Below the pieces are notes generated by a model, which did not search any database, was not told where the DNA came from, and saw only the letters and a list, made by a program, of their open reading frames with translations. A program made the translations under genes and the position numbers. DNA of 64,000 nucleotides from Calonectria ilicicola (Eukaryota; Ascomycota; Sordariomycetes; Hypocreales; Nectriaceae): positions 2,976,001 to 3,040,000 of the forward strand of contig CP085835.1 in NCBI GenBank assembly GCA_020809705.1, in the 5' to 3' direction. Positions 58,932-64,000 of the stretch are shown piece by piece. Within the stretch, counting starts at the first letter, position 1. Each line of letters starts with the position of its first letter.

Positions 58932-60170
58932 CTAAAGTCTAGCTGCCTTGGAAGCTCTTTCCGCGATTAGTCTATGAATCTTTTTGCCTGGATGCAGGTT
59001 ATCCGACCATATCTAAAGCTTATTAGTATCAAACGGTCAATGTGATATAGCGAGGTGGCACGACTTACACATTTTCCATTTCTAGGGTGGAAGCATTGGT
59101 TATCATCAGCACCTAGCGATGCAGGATTCAAATAAGCCTCCCAAAATATGTCCGCAGTCTCAATCAGGAAGGTGCTTGCGTCAAAGTTGGCTTCAGTGAA
59201 TTTGGCGAAGCCATGTCGGAGATTGCGGTTGAATTCATCTACAGCATAGAGGAGTTTCGGGTAATTGGTGGCAGAAGCGTTCTGGTACAAGGGCAAGAGG
59301 TTGAGTGCTAAGCGCAGCGTAAGCCTCAGGAAAAGTTCAAGAGATTGAAGACGACTTACGCGGCACGTCAAAAAACAAAAATCTGCGGAACCCCATATCG
59401 TATAGGATTTGTGCTTGATCGACTAATTGATCCACGACAAGAGGGAAAAGCTTGCCAGGATTGCCGTCTTGGTAACTTCTTCTGACGTCGTTGACCCCAA
59501 ACCATATTCCGATGACAGAATTCTTTGGTGTCCAGGCTGCATAGGTTGGTTTATTCCCAATGCTAGTGGTGAATTGTTCAACCTGTTCCAGAAAGGTAAA
59601 TTTATCCAGAGCTCCAGGTTCGACAGGCTGGATCAGGTTTCGATCAACTGTTGAGCCGGAGCGGGCAAAGTTGTATGCCAAAGCAGGAGTAGAGTTGAAT
59701 TCAGAAACCATGTAGCCAATCCAATTCATACCACCAGATGAAGTCCAACCAGGCCATTTTGGATTACCGACAGGGTTTTCTGGTCTAGGATTGCTCTCGG
59801 AACCTGGGCCTGTCTTCTCATAGTGGAACCCTGTACGGGAAAACGAATCGCCACTACTTCTTGTTAATATCTGTGAACATTATGCAACTTCATTTAATGC
59901 GTACAAATTTATGAGAAACTTAACAGTGGGTTTGGGCTCTGGAACCTGTGTAGCCGTTGGGGTCAGATGGCCTGTAGCGGATGCGCTCTGCTGGGATTTT
60001 TGAGCCGACAAGATTCCTTCATCTTTTGACGTCGTACTGCCAGAAGTAAAAAACGGCGAGGAAATTTTCTCCGCGTCAGAAAACGTTGTAAGAACTACGA
60101 GTAGCACAAAAACTAGGCATATCGCAGCAACGGTCAACACCGTACTCCGCCTCTTGGTTAAGTTGATCAT
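58932..60170 (-). CDS. SGNH/GDSL acetylesterase (CE16-like) with N-terminal membrane anchor
   Basis: Four exons (60170-59925, 59870-59360, 59307-59069, 59012-58932) give 358 residues from the ATG at 60170; an upstream in-frame ATG at 60218 would add 16. A single hydrophobic helix at about 10-30 is followed by a Ser/Thr/Pro stalk and the hydrolase domain. The catalytic Ser is in GDSFSRTGF, block III is FGVNDVR, and the Asp/His pair is in SDNLHPG near the end. Together these fit CE16-type fungal acetylesterases. Most relatives have a cleavable signal peptide; the basic NLTKRR before the helix suggests a type II anchor or an uncleaved signal. It should remove acetyl groups from xylo- or cello-oligomers at the cell surface. 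Confidence 0.82.
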
Positions 60171-62270
60171 GATGTGAAGATTTGGCGTAGTGCCATCAGG
60201 CCGGAAGGCCAAGGGCATTATTATAAGGATTGGCAAGCAAAAAGGGGGTGGGTTATTGTTTTGCATTGGAACTACGCTGCAGACGCCATGGTTCCACCTC
60301 TGTTGGTCCTCCCCTGTAGCCTTCGTCAGACGGTGATGGTTGGGGGTTTAAAGCTTGTCGCCTACCGTATTAATTCAATAGATCTGACGCCCCATGGGTC
60401 TTGATCGTCATCTCAGGCCAGTGAAATGCCCTCCTTCAAGCCAAAAAAAATCTGCTAGCAGCTTGATCAAACGGCCCACACAGAGATCGACTGCTCATTG
60501 GGTACAGGTCTTGGCAAGGGTATCGGACCCACTGGAAAATCCAAATGCTTTCAGTAAATACGGTATTGCCAGTGCAAAATGTATTAGAATTGGTCAATAG
60601 TCTTCCTTCAAAGGCAGTTATATATTTAGAATTAAGCTGATTCTTTCTTGGTCGACAAATCGGGACCAGGCAAGGTTGCTGAATGCAATTGCCTCTGTGA
60701 ACATTGTCGCTTGGGAGTGTCCGAGAGAAACCTTGGTGGAGCCCGCCACGTGTTTTTTCAATAAGACATCAATGGTCTTCACTAGTCAAGCTGCTAAGTC
60801 AAGCCACCAAATTAAACAATCCACCACAACACAGTTATTATCTCTCCAAGGCGACAGAGCTTATCGCCAAACGAATCAAGGGCTTCCATGCACGTGACCC
60901 ATCAAGGTGGTATTGAACATTCGTAATCCTTGCTAGAAGGTGAGGCACTGTTTTGATTTTGATAGGCTGGAAGGCCCTATAAGCACTATCAGTCTCAAAA
61001 ATATAAGAAAAAGGGAGTATTAATTGCGAGCAATTATTCCACAGGCATTACATACAATATCTTTTCGCGTTCTTAAATTGGGAAACAGCCCTTCCAAGAG
61101 AGGAGAGAGATACCGAAAGGACCCATGCATGCATATGGGCATGGGCATTTTTAATCATTCTCGGTCACTCTACCGGTCACTATTTTTATCTCACATTTTC
61201 TCACTGCCCTCTACTTTGCCTTTCAAGCTTAAAAGGTTCTTTGTGTGGTCTGATATGCCACTCACTCAAGGAAATGTGCCGGAGATTGCCAAGAAGGGGT
61301 CAGAACAACTGGGGGTTGATAATGACCCACATTCACAACCTATTCAAGCAATTGCCGGTCTACCCCAGCAAGGTACCGCTTACGATGAGGTCAGATATTG
61401 GATGCTCGGATTTTTCCGAGGCAGTTCGCATTTTGCCGTGGGTTGGATGTCTAAAAATATGCTTGAGCTTATCGGGGGAAAAGACGAGGGTTTCGCAGAA
61501 GCGCCAGCTGAACACGAGAAGATGACAGCCGCAATAGGGATCTCAGTAGTACTCAAGTTAATCACATATCGATTTGGCATTTCCAGTAAGGCGCAGAGTT
61601 CTCTATAGTCAAGACACTTTATCACAAACGATTTTGGGCGACACAAAACTATCGTGAGGGCATTTCTCCGTCCTAACTGAGTTTCATATAAGATATGTAT
61701 TGTATAGAGAATGGTATCAGGGACGGCGCCAAACAAGGCAATGTTTGGCTCTTTATTCAAGAAGAATATCATCTCCTCAAGTCAATAAGCCAATTTGCTG
61801 AATCATCACAGCGGCTAGCTCCTGATCGGCCGAACGATGTCGGTAATAAGATGCCGATAAGCAGGACAGTGGATCCGCAGAGTGGCTTAGGTTCATTGGG
61901 GCTGAGAAGGATCATTAATACTTCAAACCATTCCTATTCCGTTGATCAAGCATCCAGACATTGGAACTATTGCTGTTTCGCTTGACTGCGGACAATTGAA
62001 TCACTGTAAGCTCATCATATCCAGCTCGTGATATTGTCCAAATAAGGATATTGCCGTTGAATGAAAGTATCTCAGCCTGCAAGTTTGCTAGACTGTGGCT
62101 TGAAACAAGAAATATAAATAATACCTTCATCTTCCATACTATGCAGTTATTTCTTACCATCAACAGTTTTCTCCTCCTCCTTGAAGCTACTACTCAAGTA
62201 GAAAATTTTAAAACACACTGTTTTCATATCACGATCTTCCTTGCCCTGAAAAAGCTACTTGCTCCTGATC
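60171..62270. other. Spacer with one doubtful small ORF
   Basis: About 2.1 kb. Apart from the frame at 61255-61608, listed separately, nothing with coding character was found. It should contain the promoters of the esterase (left) and the secreted protein (right). Confidence 0.4.
61255..61608 (+). CDS. Doubtful small protein, 117 aa
   Basis: The frame starts at an in-frame ATG and has a balanced amino-acid composition, with one amphipathic stretch (EVRYWMLGFFRGSSHFAVGWM) in the middle. There is no signal peptide or known motif. The open frame continues 77 codons upstream of this ATG with less protein-like sequence. It may be a small gene, the end of a decayed one, or chance. No family recognised. 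Confidence 0.25.
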   Translation: MPLTQGNVPEIAKKGSEQLGVDNDPHSQPIQAIAGLPQQGTAYDEVRYWMLGFFRGSSHFAVGWMSKNMLELIGGKDEGFAEAPAEHEKMTAAIGISVVLKLITYRFGISSKAQSSL

Positions 62271-63757
62271 ATGAAGCATTCCATCACTCTCCTGAGCCTT
62301 GTGCTCTCGACAACAGCGTCGCCACTCCTTGGCAAGAGAGCGGATGTTTTGGATTCGGCCAAAACCTTCTGTCAAGGCTGGGATCTTGCTACGCCCCAGG
62401 GAGTCGATGACCTTTGGGAAAAAACCGGCGCTGGAGCCTCTCTTGATCTCTTTCTTACATCCCAATGGGGTGAGTCTCATAAAAATTCTGGTCTTACCTA
62501 TCGATATAACGAGTACTTGATTGCTGACGAATTTAAATCTCGGATAGAGCACCAACACAATTGGACGAAGAATTTAGAAGACCTGATCGAAGGTGGCACT
62601 GACGGAACGTCATCAGTCGCTGGTTGTTATCGAACTTCCAATGATTGCAATCCTACGAACAGTTTGACATGCACGGATTACTACAACAAGTATGGACTCG
62701 GTCCGCTGCAAAAAAACTCGTACTGGATCTTCCAAGCTATCAAGGGTGCACACGATAAGTTCTCTGCATTCAAGGACCAACTCACTCAGCAAACCCTGAT
62801 TACCGATTTGGGAATCGGACAGATGGTCAATGAATTCCAAGGTAAAGATCAAATCAACGATGCCGATATGCTGGGCTGGCTATCTGCTGCAACCGGTATG
62901 GGAAGCGCAATCGGGGGTCTTGTCCCCGGAGTAGTAAGTTCCGATCTTGCCAAGTATTCTTTTAGTCTCTAACACAAGTCTTTCTTCAGGGCGAGGGTAT
63001 TTCAATGGGGTTCGATATCCTAGGCGGTGTCTTCGACATGATGGCAGACAATTTACCAGATGAATCCATCGATACAAGCACCATTGAAAGTGGCCTTGGT
63101 AGTATCTTCAATGCATCCACGACAGGCATTGATAGGATTCTCAACATTGCCACAGGTGGAGGTGACACCGATGCTGATTACGCCTCGCTGCCAGCCCCCA
63201 AGTGGGATACGTACAAGTACAACGTCGCCAAGTTTTTCAACGGCGGTTGGTTTCTACTCAACGACGATTCCAAAGCCGTCCGCTCGGTCATTGACACCAT
63301 TGGCAATAACCTCAAGGCAAAGGTGGCCAACCAGGTTATGAAAGCTGCAGGTCTCGTCCTGATGGTTGATGCAACGGATGGAGTCCGCACACGGGAAAGC
63401 TGCGGTTATGCAACTGGCCGACAGTGGTTGAAGGCCCGAGACAACGAAGAATACTGCTTCTACGTCATGAGGAAGAAAAGCTCCGACTACAAGGCCGTTG
63501 ACGAGGGCATTTACGGCAGCATGGCCAAGTACGGACTCGGTAATCGGGAGATGTTTTACAGCAACGTCATTGATTGCTACCTGTATGGGGGAGACAATGA
63601 TAACATTGACACCAGTGATATTACCTGGGGCAAACTGCCAAGATGCTACTTTTCTCTGCCAATGTACAAGATGGTATCTAGAGACGCGCCCAAATGTTCG
63701 GATAACTTTGATGGCGGCCATTGTGGAGAGAATTGGAAGATCTCGGAGTTCAAGTGA
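62271..63757 (+). CDS. Secreted protein of unknown function, 476 aa
   Basis: Two exons (62271-62933, 62990-63757) joined at GTAAGT/TTCAG give 476 residues. A signal peptide (about 17 residues, ending near SPLLG) is followed by KR, a likely kexin site. Around the splice junction lies a Gly-rich hydrophobic stretch (AATGMGSAIGGLVPGV, then GEGISMGFDILGG). Such stretches occur in pore-forming or membrane-inserting proteins, but also in other folds. The C-terminal part has several Cys and Trp residues and N-glycosylation sites (NWT, NAS). I do not recognise the family; it could be an effector-like protein. The frame is intact. Confidence 0.72.
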
Positions 63758-63822
63758 GGAGCTAGACTGAGCTCAGTTTTTTTTTGTTGGACCGTTTGAT
63801 AAGAAATGTCTAGAATTTTAAG

Positions 63823-63839
63823 ATAGATAGATAGATAGT
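63823..63839. repeat. GATA microsatellite
   Basis: Four perfect GATA units plus one base follow the 3' end of the secreted-protein gene. Confidence 0.85.
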
Positions 63840-64000
63840 TAAACCGTATTGTTTTATATAAATGCTCCAGTCTTTTATTACCCTTTTCAAGTATCACAAG
63901 TCCTTGATTCATTTGGTGGAGGAAAAGGTCTCAAATACTGAGCCTACCCTACAGTAGCCTCTTCGTCGGAAAAAAGACCAGGGAGCTGATTAGAAATGCG

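Noticed and set aside
1..64000. CRISPR arrays, insertion sequences or intact transposons
   Set aside because: No regularly spaced repeats, transposase or reverse-transcriptase frames, or long terminal repeats were seen.

Overview
The window is nuclear DNA of a filamentous ascomycete, most probably a sordariomycete. Genes carry short introns (46-76 bp) with CTAAC/CTGAC branch sites, and there are two Zn2Cys6 regulators, a NACHT-WD40 NLR, P450s, a subgroup-C chitinase and a CE16 esterase. The gene content would suit a Hypocreales species living on plant or fungal polymers, but the species cannot be read from the sequence. No prokaryotic, viral or CRISPR feature was seen.

Layout. 0-7 kb: a secreted LysM-type gene (minus, cut by the left edge) diverges from a 1774-residue chitin-binding GH18 chitinase (plus). 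7.3-8.1 kb: an unknown gene. 9.2-20 kb: an apparent carbohydrate block with an SDR-type sugar dehydrogenase/epimerase, an IlvD/Edd-family dehydratase without a mitochondrial leader, a YicI-type GH31 alpha-xylosidase, one surviving exon of an MFS sugar permease, and a Zn2Cys6 activator. 21.8-23.1 kb: a GH5 endoglucanase. 23.5-27.4 kb: a NACHT-WD40 NLR. 28.1-29.2 kb: an acidic protein of unknown function.

29-40 kb is a decayed stretch: a P450 pseudogene, unidentified coding debris, a FAD/BBE oxidase pseudogene that has lost its ATG, and an NRPS adenylation-domain stump, with tRNA-Thr(UGU) and an intron-containing tRNA-Leu(AAG) between them. 41.7-49.7 kb returns to intact genes: an amino-acid permease, a P450 and a C2H2 protein. 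53.4-55.1 kb holds an unidentified gene with one in-frame TAG. 56-60 kb has an XlnR-like regulator facing a CE16-type esterase. The window ends with a secreted protein of unknown function.

How the genes may work together: the GH31, SDR, IlvD-family and Zn2Cys6 genes look like an intracellular route in which xylosides are hydrolysed and the sugar is oxidised and dehydrated. If so it would be a non-phosphorylative sugar-acid pathway, unlike the usual fungal xylose reductase route. The GH31 gene has an in-frame TAG and the permease is reduced to one exon, so the pathway may be decaying. Two introns in this block are best explained as GC-AG introns, and the dehydratase gene has an 8-nt microexon. 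All exon joins were worked out by hand from frame, splice signals and remembered family patterns. No alignment or database search was run.
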